From Bacteroides graminisolvens DSM 19988 = JCM 15093 (GTDB lineage: Bacteria > Bacteroidota > Bacteroidia > Bacteroidales > Bacteroidaceae): a DNA stretch of 64,000 nt. A program made the translations under genes and the position numbers. A model generated the notes under the pieces. The model was not told the origin of the DNA, searched no databases, and saw nothing but the letters and a program-made list of their open reading frames with translations. Of this stretch, positions 30,001 through 42,900 are shown piece after piece; positions within the stretch are counted from its first letter, which is position 1; the number at the start of each line of letters is the position of its first letter. The stretch spans positions 682,001 to 746,000 of the forward strand of contig NZ_ATZI01000001.1 of NCBI RefSeq assembly GCF_000428125.1. Direction: 5' to 3'.

Positions 30001-33000
30001 AAAGAAAAACAAATTCAAAAAGCCCAGACAAAAGGGAATACGCAAAACAAAAACACCGCAGGCCCCAACGTACCATACCTCAAGCACCAAGAACACCAAA
30101 AGAACGTAGCTAAGAGCTAGAAGGACCACCAAACCAGTAAAAATGAGAAATAGGTGCCCAACAAATTCACCAGCAACGCCAAAGATGCAACAAACGGCAA
30201 CCAACCGTGTAGCCAACAAACCGGTAAGGAAAAAATCGTAGAAAAAAAAGGCCAAAACAAAAACACAAAGGGCTGCGACGAAAAAACTCTAGCAAAAAAT
30301 AAATATAAAACATAAACAGAACAAAAGCTCAATTACTCTCAAAAAGTAACTAAGAACACAAAAAATAACAAGAAAACCGGCGGAAACCTACAAGCAAAGA
30401 CTCATTTCTATGCGAGAAACAAGCCCGAACATAAATTCAACAGAACGACAAAGAAAAAAAGACCTGCCAACAAAACAGAAATAATTAACGAAAAAAAGGC
30501 CTACATAAAACCCAACACACCCATGCCGAAACAAAACGAAAACACCAAAACACAAGCCACAACAAATGGTCCAAAGCATAACACAACAAAGGCCAGCAGC
30601 AATACTCCCGCCGAAACAAACCTCAAAAAAATAAAAGGGGATAAAGCCAAGAATGAACAATCACCACCCACACAGGAAAATCAAGGAGAAAAAGCGCTCC
30701 ATCATGAAAAAAGCCAAAAGAAAATATTACTGGAAGCAAAGAACAGCGGATAAGCCACCCAGGCCGACCACAAACAGGTTGCACACGATAACCGAATTAT
30801 CCGTCTGCACCGTCAAACGACCTCTAGTCCAGCACAAATCCGAGGTACTGGCTCACCCAACCGGAACAATAAGTGAAAAAGCAATAAACATGCCATCTGG
30901 GGAGAAAAGACAAAAAAAAATCAAGAAAAAAATACTACGCAAAAAAAGAACAAAGCGGGCCAACGAAAAGAAGAAAAAAACAACCCAAACCAACAAAGAG
31001 ATAAGAGACGGAAAGACAAACCAAAATATACGGTAGCAAAGAGTGCATCACCCAAAAGAAAAAACAATGTAGGAAGTAAAATAACTCACGCAAAAATAAA
31101 AGAACGACTAAACAAAGGAGAACATATGCCACAGTAAAAGAAGAATCAGACTATGGAAAACAAACCTCCGACCAAGACACCGAAAACCACGGCTGACAAT
31201 TCCACGGAAACAAAAAAGGAAACACCGAGCCAGTCGTACAACGATCAGCACCAAAGCAATACCGGTAGCATCACAACGCGCCCCAAGGGAAAAACTACGC
31301 AGCAGCAAAAGGAAGCTCGCAAGAAACAAGCTGATAAATACAAGAGAAGCAATGGAGATACCGCTGCGAGCCGGACTCAGAACAATATCAAGAACACTGA
31401 AGCGGCAGACGAGCCGAAACAAACAACAGAAAACAGCGAGAAAAGGGAAGAGAAAAATAAACCCGCACTCACCCGGATTAATCACAAAAGAAACGACGGC
31501 CCCAAACAGATGAAACACGTCTCCATAACGGGAGAATGCAACCAAAAAAACAAAGAAATAAAAAAAAAGAGCCAAATACCCGAAAAGACGCCACACAAAA
31601 AGGAGATAAACACAGAAACGAGAAACGATGAATCTCAGCAAACAGCACAGAATAACGAATCAAAGAACTACCAAAAACGCTGGACCAACGGAAACCAACG
31701 ACACAAACCTATACCATATTGCATACGCAGGAAAAAGACACACCGGAGCAATCAAAGAAAAAAGAAAAGAAAGCTACCAAACCACAAAAACGGGCACACA
31801 AGGGATCGAAAGAAAAGCAACACACCAGACGGGAAAAAATACAGCCGTCGCCGTCGCGAAACAACGCGCAAACAAATCCCAAAAGAGTGGCCAGAAAAAA
31901 CCAGCCGAAAACTCCATAAACAGCAATCATAAGCGCAGCAAATGGCTTAGGTAAAAACAAGACAAACAAAACAAGGAGCAACCAACCAGAACCGCGAAAA
32001 GAAGGTAAAGCATAGGCGCGAGCAGAAGACGCCAAAAGAGGAAAAACAAAAAGAGACGCAAACCACACAGCAAATGAACCGCTGACGGGCAACTGTCAAC
32101 GAAGAACACAAACAATGCACAAAGCAAAAAATCTACCAGAAGTATCAACCAGATTCTCAGGCAAAAAAGAGCAAGGCAAAGCCTGCGCGAATAAAGAAAG
32201 AACGAATAGAAACACAGAAACAACAGCGTAGTAGACACAAGCCAGCAAAGAGAAATAACCTGAAGAACGAGGATAAAAAAGAAACCATCAACCAGAGGCG
32301 AAGACAAACTAAAACAGGAATGCAAAACCCCAAATGACCAATGGCTTGTAACAAGAGGCCATAAACAAAGTGTACAGACAGACCAACTAAGAAAGCACAA
32401 TGCGGAGAGCCCCAAGAAAAACTGTACGCCCGATATCGCCTGTAGAGCAAACCAAAAACACAATGTACTCGACAGCACTGAACTCCAAAAGCATGGAAAT
32501 GGATCAAGAACATCCACCTAAAGTAAACAAATAAAGCAATAAAATAACGGAAATACAGACAGCTACAACAGGATGGAAAAAACCGACGACCAAATTGAGA
32601 GCCAGGCAGACCAAGAACTCGAAGGCAAATGAATCAAGATAAATAACCTCACGCTCAACGAAAACAAAGGCAAAATAAGAAAAAAGTAAGAAAACGAGAA
32701 GACAAAAATGATGCAAAACAAGCCTTCAATAAGAAGAAACAAGATACTGAAAAACGCACAACTAACAAAGCAGACATACAAAAAAAGAAGAACGAGATTC
32801 ACTCAACGAACATTCCCCTATGGCTTGCAACACTGCACAGCCCGAAGCATCCCAGAAAGAAAAGTGGTGGTAAAGCCAATGACCTGAACCACAGAAAAGC
32901 GCAAGGAAATAATGCCCAAACTCTAACAACACCATACAAAAAGGACCAAACCCCAAGAAACCCAATCCCTCAAGAACAAAACCATTACCATATACCCGAA

Positions 33001-36000
33001 ACAGCTCAGAAAAGATACAAAGGACCATACAAGATACATCATAAAAAGACATAGCAGCGGATCAGACCCAAGACAAAGGCAAAATACGAAGGAAAAAAAT
33101 GAAAACGCAAAAACCCGAAAAACAGCAGAAAAGAGGAACAAGTAAAACAAAAGCGACACCTACCGGAGAAAAAACACCAACAAACAAGCAGAATAATCAA
33201 AAACAAGGACAAACAAGACGATCAAAAAGGCAAACTAATGACAAAAGATAAGCAAATCACTCCTAATGATAAAGATAAGCTTTATAAAAAAAGATGGTAA
33301 CTCGAACTCTGCATCAAACGGCCAAAGCAAAAAAGCAAAAAAAAAAAATCCTGGAGGACAACCGAGAATGCACCCAGAAAACAAACAAGCATTGCAAGAA
33401 GCAAGCAGCCAATAGGAGCGATTGTCCAAAAAAATATGAAAAGCAACCGATCAACTAATGACGCCGCGCAGATACTAAACAGATCAAAGACGGACAAAAC
33501 TCACCGAAGAAGACGGGTACAGAAGACCAAACACAAACAGGGCAAAGACCAACGAGACCCCCCAAACCCAAAGTAACATAGATAATACATTAAACGAACC
33601 GACCGTAACCGGACACTACCGAATACCAGCCTACGATACTATCAAGGAAAAATCCGCCAACAAGCATAAGGACAGCAGCCCCTACTCCGTCAAAAAAACA
33701 ATACATACAACATGCTTGATAAACATGGAGTAGACCATCTGGAGTTGACCAACCGCACACCTAACGGCGACGTAGAGCAAACCGTCGGCAAAGCCAAGCA
33801 CCAGCCCGTCAAGACAAAACCAACGTGCATAACGAATAAAAAGTTCAACAACGCACCAACCGCCAAAGCATTGATACACCAACTGAGCGCGTCGGGCTTC
33901 TGTACGCGGCAGAATAAACAAACGGATAAACGCACCCAAGAATTCGGGCAGAAGACCCAAAAAAGAACAAAAAAGGGCTAATACAATCGCGACAAACAAA
34001 TACCTGGCCAATAAGCGGATCGTGAGGGAAAAAGCCTCGCAGGTCCAGAAGGCAGCCACACGGATGAGGCGCACCATACCCAACTAACAGTCTACAAAGA
34101 TACCCAAAACAAGGCAGGCACTAGCGAAACCGGCACGGAAATGCAAAAGAGAATAAGACAGAGACAAAATCCCCAAATCAATAATCAATTGCGAGACGAA
34201 GATACAGCAAATAACCACGAGCAGATAACAAAAATCCACAAACAACCGAACAATACCCAAGTTAGAAAAAAAGAAAATAGCCTGCCGCGCATGGCCAAGA
34301 GTAAGCCGTGAAAAAAACAATAAAGAAACAATAGCTGCAACCTCCATAACCTTTTGAAAACCGCAAAGAGCGGCCAACTCGAAAAAAACAATAGGCAAGG
34401 TCTAAGCTGGACACAAAAAGGGAGCAATCAAGCCCAGAAAATTCAATCAAAAGAGATAAAGTCAATCGAAAGAGATCAAGGCGAAAATGGTCGCACAAGT
34501 CCCTATCTCGCGCAAACCAGTATAGAGAACGACTAACCGGAAGACCTGAAACAAAACCAAGGCAACAATGCCAAAGCAGCGAAGAGACGAAACGGGACAA
34601 GAAATGAAAAAAGCACTTCAGGTACCTGCCCAAACAATTACGAAGAAGCAATTTTCCAAACAATCAATGGCTGTCCATCGGCAGTAAAATTCTCCAAGGC
34701 GCTCAAAACGAACACCACTGAGAACATGTCAAAAAACTCCGGCACAGCAAAATGCCCAACTGAAGGCAAAACGGAAAATAACACTGGAAAACAGACCCAA
34801 CCGCTCGCATTAAACACGATCCAAACCTTTGCGGGCACAAAAAAGACCGCGAAAGAGGCACCCACCACCAAGAACGAGACACATTCAAACGCACAGAGCG
34901 CAAAACTCCCTGAAACGCTCAGCGAACCCCATCAACCAACTATCAGCAACGCCATACGAATTTGCACACAAGAGGCCCACGCAACTCAACCGTAATAAAA
35001 TTCCAATACAAATAGCCAGACCATTAAAAAGTATTACATTGTGCAAAACGACAATTTTTAACCAGAACACTAACACAAAAGGAACACAAAACATCCCCAA
35101 CATAAGCAAAACCTCAACATGGAAATTTCCAAAAACACTCTTAACGCCAACCACGAAAGAACAGACAGGGGGAGAGTAATCAGCCCAAGGAAAAACGGAA
35201 AGAAAAAAAAACAAATGGCATAGGGACGCAAAACGACACGCAAAAACGAATAAGCCCAAAAATATAAAACCGGACAAATAAGAAAAAAAGCAAGTAAAAA
35301 AAAGCAGCGCTAATCGAAATCGCTAGGCTAAAAAGAACGATCCAAATCAAAAAAAAACAACGAATTACCAGAAGCACTCTCACTATCACAAAGAACTAAA
35401 CCAACGGCAAACTAACAAAGCAAAGCACCCAAACGCTGGCGACCACAAGCAAATGATGCAAGCAAAAGAACAAAAAGAGCAGCGCCTGGAAGAGCAAACA
35501 TTGGAACAACAGCGTGACAACCCGCCACACAATAAAAGCATAGGGAAACACGATGAACAAGAACAAGAAAAAGAAAAACAAAAGAGAAAAACAAACCTCC
35601 AGAAAATAACAACACCTACACGCAAACAAGACCCACCTCACCGAAATCCAAACCAAGCAGAGGATCCAAGTAACCATCACAAAACGAAAGAGCAAAAGCA
35701 AAATGCATGGCGTAAGCATAACTCGGCGGAGGCACAGAAGACGCTGAAAAAAAAATAGGAACAAGAAAAGACCGCTAACCGATAAGGGATCGGGCTCTTT
35801 AGACACAGGTCAAACAGAATGGAAAGAAAACATTGCACCTCTTTAAAAACCAAAGTAATAAAAGCAAACAAGACAGCATGAAAACAAAAATAACCAACCG
35901 GACTAACAGAAAAGATTCCCCATTGGAATCCTACACAAGCAGCGAAACACGTATGCATCCCTCTAAAAATGAAGAGGGAAAAAAGATACCACGAAAATAC

Positions 36001-38060
36001 TCACACTGGCTCTACCCAGCCCAAATAAAGATACAACTCCAGGAAGCGAAGCATCACAGCAAGCACGAACACATACAGAACGTCAACGCGTCCAGCTATT
36101 CCCATGAGGGAAAGAAGAAAAGCCGCAAAACGGACAAAAGCATCGTGAGAAAGATTAAAGCCGGAGCCAACAATGAAAAGAAGAAACATAACGACACCCA
36201 AAGCCGCATAAAAAAGAATGCAGACGAAAAGAAAACCACAGAGAAAAAGCTCAACGCGCCATTTGAGAGAAAAGACGACCGAAAAACTGACAAAAAAATC
36301 AAAGACGGCCACCAAAATGAGAAATAAAAACAGAAAACACAGCTACACCACAACGAATAAACAAAAAACCACAAGCAAAAAAAGGAAACCAACGCAGGCA
36401 ACCGAATCCAACTAAACAAAACGCACCAAAAAGCCACACAACAGAAAACAGGCTAAAACAGAAGCAAACAAGCCAACAGCACCCTCGCAACACCAAGAAA
36501 AAAGGAACAGATCAGTAAAGTCAACCGCACAAACACACCTAATTATAAAAGGACCAAAACAAACCCATGGCCTAACATCCAACGAACAATAAAAGCGGAA
36601 ACGATTGAAGAACCGATGAAACGGAATGAGCAAAAACAGGAATAAACAGCAAAACACCAACAGCAATCGGGAAACAAAACCGAATCCAGCATTGTGGAAC
36701 AAAAGGCCCGCCACCACCAAAAACCGCGCATCATCCACAAAGTGAAACAGAACACACCGGAGCAAAACACAAAAAAATAGAGGAACGACCTCCAAAAGAA
36801 AGAAAAGCAAAAACGCCGTCCATGACAGGCAAAACAAGAGCAGATAACAAAAAAGAGAAACATCCAGCAGCCCCTCTATGAGGCAAACAAGAAACGCGAC
36901 CAGGAACAAGACAAAACGGTCAATAGCTTCAACACAGAAGGGAAAAAAAGCCTAACCGAACAAGAACAAGGCAGAAATGGCCTGTCGCTAAAACAACAGG
37001 AAGAATACCAAACCAAACAAGACGATCCAACCGAAAAAAACGTAGGCAAGCAGCCGCAGCCGAAACGCTACGACGTAGCCGCCGAATAGAAACAACAGCT
37101 GCCGAAAGAAAAAAACCGGGATACCCGCGAGGCCTAACGGCCAATACAACCAACCCAAACCAAGTAAAACAAACCAGCCCGACTGCCACACCGCACACGC
37201 CAAAAGCACGGCAACGAATGATGAAGACATGGCAAACTAGAGACCCAAAAGCCGCAACGTACACCACATTACCCAAAATACAAAGAGCAGCCAGGGTGGG
37301 TGAATGAAAAAGAACTAATGAAAGGCGATCAAACAAAAAAAAGAAAAGTAATCAAACAAACAATAGGAGAAAGAGACAAAAAAACGACGGAAAAACAAAA
37401 CCACACGAAAACAAACGTACACAGCATAGCACCCGGTCGCAAAGCCACGAAGAAAAGAGCAGTGCTGACAAATAGCCGCAAAAATACAAGAAAAGCAAAA
37501 AATCGCATGCGGACCGCGAAACAAGGCTCAAGCTAAAACAAAAGAAAATGGAAAAAGAAGAACAAACATTCGACAAAAAACAAGAGAAGAGACAAGAAAA
37601 AACGAGATGAACGAAACAAAAGCCAACAAACAAGAGATGCGAGAACCAAATAACCCTGACAAAAGACAACAGGTACCTCAGCAAAAGAAGCCGGTCAAAC
37701 ACCCGCGCAGCACGGAACAAACCCACAACCAAACCCAGACGCGGAAAAATGCCACCACGCAGGCCCAAAGCCACAAGAAAACAGCAGCCCCAAAAGTCAC
37801 GCGAAACAAAGAAAGGAAAAAAAGAACGAGAAAGGTAACCGCGCAACCATGAACCAGAAGCGCACGAGCCAAACCAGGAGATCAAACGGGAAACCGAGTC
37901 AATCGCAAGCAGGATCAAAAAAGAGAAAAGAACCAACAAGCAGCTAAGGCGTGAAAAACGAAAACAAAAGGGGGAAAGAAAATAAAAGAGGAACAAGAAA
38001 CAGCACAGATGAAAGCAATTTGAAAAACAAAAAAAAAAAAATTACGTAGATACTAAACAA
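1..38060. other. Unreadable part of the degraded block; no gene assignable
   Basis: I read both strands here and could not name a gene with confidence. The longest uninterrupted frames are 8,226-9,434 (+), 3,424-4,542 (+), 11,970-12,974 (-), 27,988-28,947 (-), 7,191-8,099 (+) and 10,800-11,705 (-). Frames longer than 200 codons also occur antisense to the known dnaE (40,270-40,947 and 42,363-43,166), so length alone proves little. Short stretches with more normal T content occur near 12,400-13,400, 15,940-16,030, 22,780-22,930, 24,760-24,860 and 33,700-33,900. They may be better-preserved patches of real genes. RNA genes, repeats and regulatory sites would not be recognisable at this level of change. 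Confidence 0.8.
11970..13676 (-). other. Possible degraded coding frame, unidentified
   Basis: One minus-strand frame stays open for about 569 codons with only two internal stops (near 13,430 and 13,020). T content here is somewhat higher than in the rest of the block, so chance openness is less likely than elsewhere. The translation still has many charged and polar residues, and alternating aromatic/polar stretches around 12,300-12,560 resemble outer-membrane beta-barrel strands. That resemblance is an impression, not a family match. I do not recognise the protein. It could be a TonB-dependent receptor or another large envelope protein, or still a chance frame. Confidence 0.25.
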
Positions 38061-38074
38061 ACCGAAAAAACCTA

Positions 38075-38296
38075 CTAGCCTGCAACTTCGCAGAAAAGAT
38101 GAAGAAGATAGGCGCAAGCCCATCAAACCGCAAACGGCAAAAAATAATACGATCATTCAAAAAAATGATTAATGCACGAAAAGATGACACTACAGAAAAA
38201 AAAAATGAATCCTACAACACGAAAGACAATACACAAACACAGAACAAGAATGAAAAACACGAGGATAAATAAAAAGAAAAATATATACAAATACCA
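38075..38296 (-). pseudogene. Possible degraded small membrane protein (DUF4834-like)
   Basis: Directly downstream of pssA on the same strand, one frame shows a hydrophobic N-terminal stretch of about 30 residues rich in F, L, I and V. A polar, damaged tail follows, ending in an E-V dipeptide close to a TAG stop at 38,075-38,077. Bacteroides species often carry a short DUF4834 protein here, with one membrane segment and an acidic C-terminus, and the length and layout fit. The start is a guess because the initiation codon is not preserved. The identification rests on position and general shape rather than on catalytic residues, so it is tentative. Confidence 0.3.
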
Positions 38297-38345
38297 ACTG
38301 GGTCAATACTGCGCCAAGCAAGAAGAGGACCAAAAAGAAACAGGA

Positions 38346-39041
38346 CTTCAAAAGGCCAAAGAAGAAAGACAAAACAATGAACCACACAAAAAAGACACAG
38401 AAACCACAAAAGCCAAAAAACAAAAAGAACAGAGCGACAACAATAACGAAAAGAAAACGGAAGTTATTAACGAAAAATCAGAGGAGCACCAAGCCGAGCG
38501 AGAAAATAGGGAATTAACCAATCAGCAAACAAGAAAACAACAGAAAAACTAAAATCACAAAGAACACACCCGTAAGACCGGAAGGGACATAGCCACGCTC
38601 GCTTACAATCACGGCGAACAAAAAAAAAGCAGCGGCAAGAGACAAAAAACCAACCAAAGACAAAGTCCAAATATAGACAACAAAGAATATAGCCAACAAC
38701 AAAACAAAGAAAACACAGACAAAAAAAGCGACGTAAGGAACAAAAAGAGAAAGGCAAAACAAAAAATCGGGAAACGGCAGGACAAAAAGAAGTCAAAACA
38801 ACATGAAAGCCCGAACGACGAAAAAAACGACAACGTCAGCCAGAGAAGCAAGAAACGAACCGAGAAGCCACAGAGCTTTCAACACACATCCCAGCATACA
38901 ATCAAAAAAAGCAAAGACGACGCAAAAAATGACAAACAAGAGGGAAAAATCAAAGGGAACAGCAAAAGACAGAACACGCGCAACAAAGCCGAAGAAGAAG
39001 CTCAGAAAGAGTACGAACAACAAAAAAGACCAAACGAAGAC
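38346..39041 (-). pseudogene. pssA: Phosphatidylserine synthase (CDP-diacylglycerol--serine O-phosphatidyltransferase), sequence degraded
   Basis: The family enzyme is a membrane CDP-alcohol phosphatidyltransferase joining CDP-diacylglycerol and serine, the first step to phosphatidylethanolamine. The frame is heavily substituted, but landmarks fall at the right spacing from a start at 39,041. A hydrophobic/FFD segment lies near residues 45-47, followed by the S-L-A-D tetrapeptide of the catalytic region near residue 67. P-Y-x-A-F appears at 102-106, and a tryptophan and an I-x-L-S segment sit near 220-225. Members of this family in Bacteroides are about 230 residues, which fits. Only some of the catalytic aspartates survive, as expected if the record and not the gene is damaged. 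It starts 16 bases after the psd stop position, so the two would form an operon. The exact 3' end is uncertain by about 20 bases. Confidence 0.75.
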
Positions 39042-39057
39042 ACTGGACAGAGAGATA

Positions 39058-39744
39058 CCACGCAAAACTAGCTAGAAAAGAAACCATACAAGAGAGGAAA
39101 AGCCACACACGAACAAACAGCACAAAAGACAACGGCAGAAAAAAAAAAACACACCACACCAAATAGATGAAAAAAATCGCATCAACGAGAGACCATACCA
39201 AACCAGCCTAGCAAGAAGGCACGATGCGACAGGACACACCACCAGAAACCGGAAGGGCAAACACGTACGTTCAAGAAAGAGAGTCAATAAAAAGCGTAGA
39301 GCGTAAATACACACTACAGGCCTGACGCAACCAAGCAACCACAAAACAACCATTTAAACAGCCTACCAAAGGAACAGGAAAAACTACAGCAGACCAAATC
39401 GCAACAACACCAAGGAGCCACACGAAAAAAAAAACCAGGAAACCATAAAATTCGAAATACCCACGGGAATACAACGAGTCAAGAGCAACAAGAGTGCCAC
39501 CAGCAGGCGCAACAAAGAAGAAAGCGGGTAAAAGACCAAAAAGACATAAGGGACAAAACAAGAAGAGCACAACCAACAACTAGAAAATAACGCAAAGAGA
39601 AAAAACCAAACAAAATAGTAGTAGAAACCCAAAAAAATAGTAGAAAGCGGAAAACACCCCCAACAAGACCAGAAACCAACAAATTAGAAGATGCGGACCT
39701 AAAACCAATAAACAAAGCAGAGGAACCCAGATCAAAAGAACAAC
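39058..39744 (-). pseudogene. psd: Phosphatidylserine decarboxylase, sequence degraded
   Basis: Psd removes CO2 from phosphatidylserine to give phosphatidylethanolamine. Read from 39,744 the frame gives 228 codons plus a stop position, the usual length of the short Bacteroides enzyme. Conserved points survive in register: G-x-H-x-L at residues 16-20, V-A-P-A-x-G at 78-83, Tyr-Phe at 96-97, Trp at 117, N-G-x-F at 131-134, A-W-L at 137-139 and R-S-T at 148-150. R-I-V follows at about 170 and L-P-L near 207. The start codon reads GTT and the stop TGG, and there are two in-frame stops (near 39,272 and 39,208). All of these look like products of the block-wide degradation. It is divergent from dnaE (about 170 bases apart) and lies upstream of pssA, the enzyme of the previous step. 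Confidence 0.8.
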
Positions 39745-39914
39745 CTACGCAAACAAAAAAAACAAAGCGCAAAAGCATCCCTATCCTAAAAAACAAGAAA
39801 GTAAATAAGCACAGAAAACAAACGGGAGCATAACATGAAAACAAATGTGCAGCATAGCACGAAAAAACAAAGGAAATTAACACTGAAGAACCCTATATAC
39901 GAGAACAATAACAG

Positions 39915-42900
39915 ATGAGAAACTTTGTACAATTGCAAACCAACACGCAAGATACAAGGCCCGACGACCAAGCCAAAGTAACAGCAATAACCAACAAGGA
40001 AAAAGACAAACGTACGAAGGGAATAGAGCGGACGGATCACAGAAAAAAGGATCCCACCAAAGAGGGAAGAAACTACGAGAACAAAAAGAAGGATCCCCAC
40101 AATCGTGAAATCAAAAAACAGAAAAAACAGACGACAACACTGGAGAAAGAAGAAGATAGTGCCGAAAAACAAAAACCAAATGCAGAAGCAAAAGCGAAAC
40201 AAGAAAAACCTAAAAGCAAAAACTTCAAAACGACTAAAAACAAGGAAAAGAAACTAGCACGCACCACGATCAAGAAAAAGGAAGAAAAACACAAAAACAA
40301 TGATAATCAAAGAAAGGAGCGTGCCAACAAAAAAGAAAGAAACAAAAAAAGGACAAAACTGGTATAAAATCCCCCGAAAGAAGGATAATAAACGCGCCAG
40401 CAAACCGAAAGGAGCGAACAGGAGAAACAAAATGAACAACGGAGTGGTAAAACGGATCAATCAAGACAAGAAAATCCCAAAAAGAGAAATCAGGGCCAAC
40501 ACGACCAAAACCAACAAGAAAAAAAGCGGCACAAGAACCGGTTAGGGGAAAAGAACGACCGGGAAAAGAAACACCACAAAGCAACTCAACCCAATACCAA
40601 AAATCAAACCCAGCAGATAAACGACAAAGACAACAAACATTCAAGCAAAAGGACAAAAAAATAGAATGGCAAGCTAAATTACACCAACGAACAACAAAAA
40701 CCAAGCGAAGAAAATGCGGACGACCATCACCACAAGAAAGACTAAACCACCGAAAAACACAAAAAAGATCCGAACAGCAAGCACTACACCAAAAAAGAGC
40801 CGACAAAAACCCCGGAAGAAATGGCTCATATCCTTCCCGATCGAACCGAAGCATAAAGAAATACGGTACACAAACATAAGAACGTAAAGAAGAAGGCAAC
40901 AGATCAAGCACCGAATACACCCACATTCGATAATACACAGAACCCAAGAACGCAGAAAGACAACACGAAAAACCATCCTAAGGAAGAACATAATAATGAA
41001 ATCACCCCGGAAGAAAACCGAAACCTAAAACAACCACACCAGGCCCCGGAAGAAAAGACACAAAAGCCAGGAGGCGATGACAACCCGGACAGGAGCAAAT
41101 CAGAACCAAACCACCCCAAAAAACGAACTTTTCACGAAGCAAAAAAAAGACATCCCGATCCTTTAGAACATGATGGGAAAAAGCAGACAACGTCTGAACA
41201 GCAAACCAAAAAAAAAAGGGATCCCCCAAGTTACGACCAGACACAGAAGCAAATCATCCCAGCGCCCCACAACAAAGAAAAGAAAGGGGGACCACCACAC
41301 GCATCGGCAGCGGGAACAGATGAGGATCACGCAGCAAGAACTAAAAAAAAGAACCCCACCAAATATCAGGCAACGAATCAGCAATCACTGAACCCAGACC
41401 GTAATAAAGTGCCTCATAATCACAAAGACACGGAAGATGACGCCCAAGAAGAGGAGAAGCGATGGACAACGGAAAAAGAGCAAAAGCAAAACCTGGCGCA
41501 AAAAACGAAGGATCAAACCAAAACACCCAAGCTACCCATCAAGGATCCCACGAAAGAGAACAAACGTCCACCCCCAAAAACCGAAAGGTTACCAAAGTGA
41601 GTGCCAGAGAAGATTCCCAACCAAAAATTAAAAATAAAGAACGACAGCGCGTAGGCACCCCAACTAAAAGCGGCTCAAATGCCGCCAAACCCGCAAGCAC
41701 CCGAAACAATTAAATAAACCAAAACACTGGAAGGAAACGGGAAGAGCAAGGCTCAAAAGAACTGAGGAAAAATAAACTCAAGCCACAACATTACGCAACC
41801 GCTGCCTGCAAATACGGCAGACGACAACGAAAAGCACGAAAACACGCTCCCAACCCACGAAGAAAGTCCCGACATGGAAGATAAGACAATGAGCAAAACA
41901 GACCTTCAGGGGCTGAAAACACAAACAGAGATAAAACAAGAAGACGAGAAAAATAACAAGAAAAAAGACAGAACAATCGATATAAAAACAATGAACACAA
42001 CAGACCCGCCTACATAAAAGTTGTAAAGGAAAGCTCCAACCAACGGTAACAAAAACGCTAAATCGGCTACTAAGAAAAAAAATCTAAAAAAAAAAGAGAC
42101 CAAAAATGATCAGGACCGAAAAGAAAGGAATCAATAGAACAAACCGGGTCCAAGCGAAAAAAGCCAAAACAAAACGGAGCCTAAACACAGAAAGAAGAAA
42201 AAAGAAAACAACAGAACCGACATGGAGAACAAACAAAAAAAAACAAACGGAAGAACGGGGGAGCAGGAACAGAACATGAACTACACCCGAAAGGCGGCAA
42301 ACTTTACACATGCCGAAACGGAAGCACTAAAAAAAAAAATACAAAACAAGGAAAGAGATAAGCTAAAACAAAAAAAACCGAAGAAGACGGAACGCGAACA
42401 AAACAACAAACAAAAACCAAAGGGAATTAAAAAGATAGCAGAAGAAGGGAAGAACATTGCTCCTTAAAAAAAAAAAAAAAACCAAAACACCAAACACGCA
42501 TCGGTGGCACAACAAACAACAGACCTCAAAGAAAATTACAAGGCCAAGTATAGAACCACAGACAAGAAGCACAAAAAGGCAAACAACACAAAAACCACTA
42601 ACCTGACAAAAGAATGAAAGGCAATCAAAAGAAAAGTAGAACGAACGCAGAAAAACAAGACTAAGAAAAAAAATAAAAAAAAAGAAGTGGACAACATACC
42701 GGAAGGAAAGGAAGCCATAAAGAAAGTGGCCAAAGGGGCGGTGAAAAATATTGTTGAGAAACGCAAAGATAACAACCCCACCAAAGGGACACGCAATTCT
42801 GGAAAACAAGCCAACCGCAAGGCCTGCAAAAAAAAGAACAAACAAAAACTGACCGCAGAAGGGGGCAAAAAGAATTTCAACCAAATAAAGCGCGAGAACA

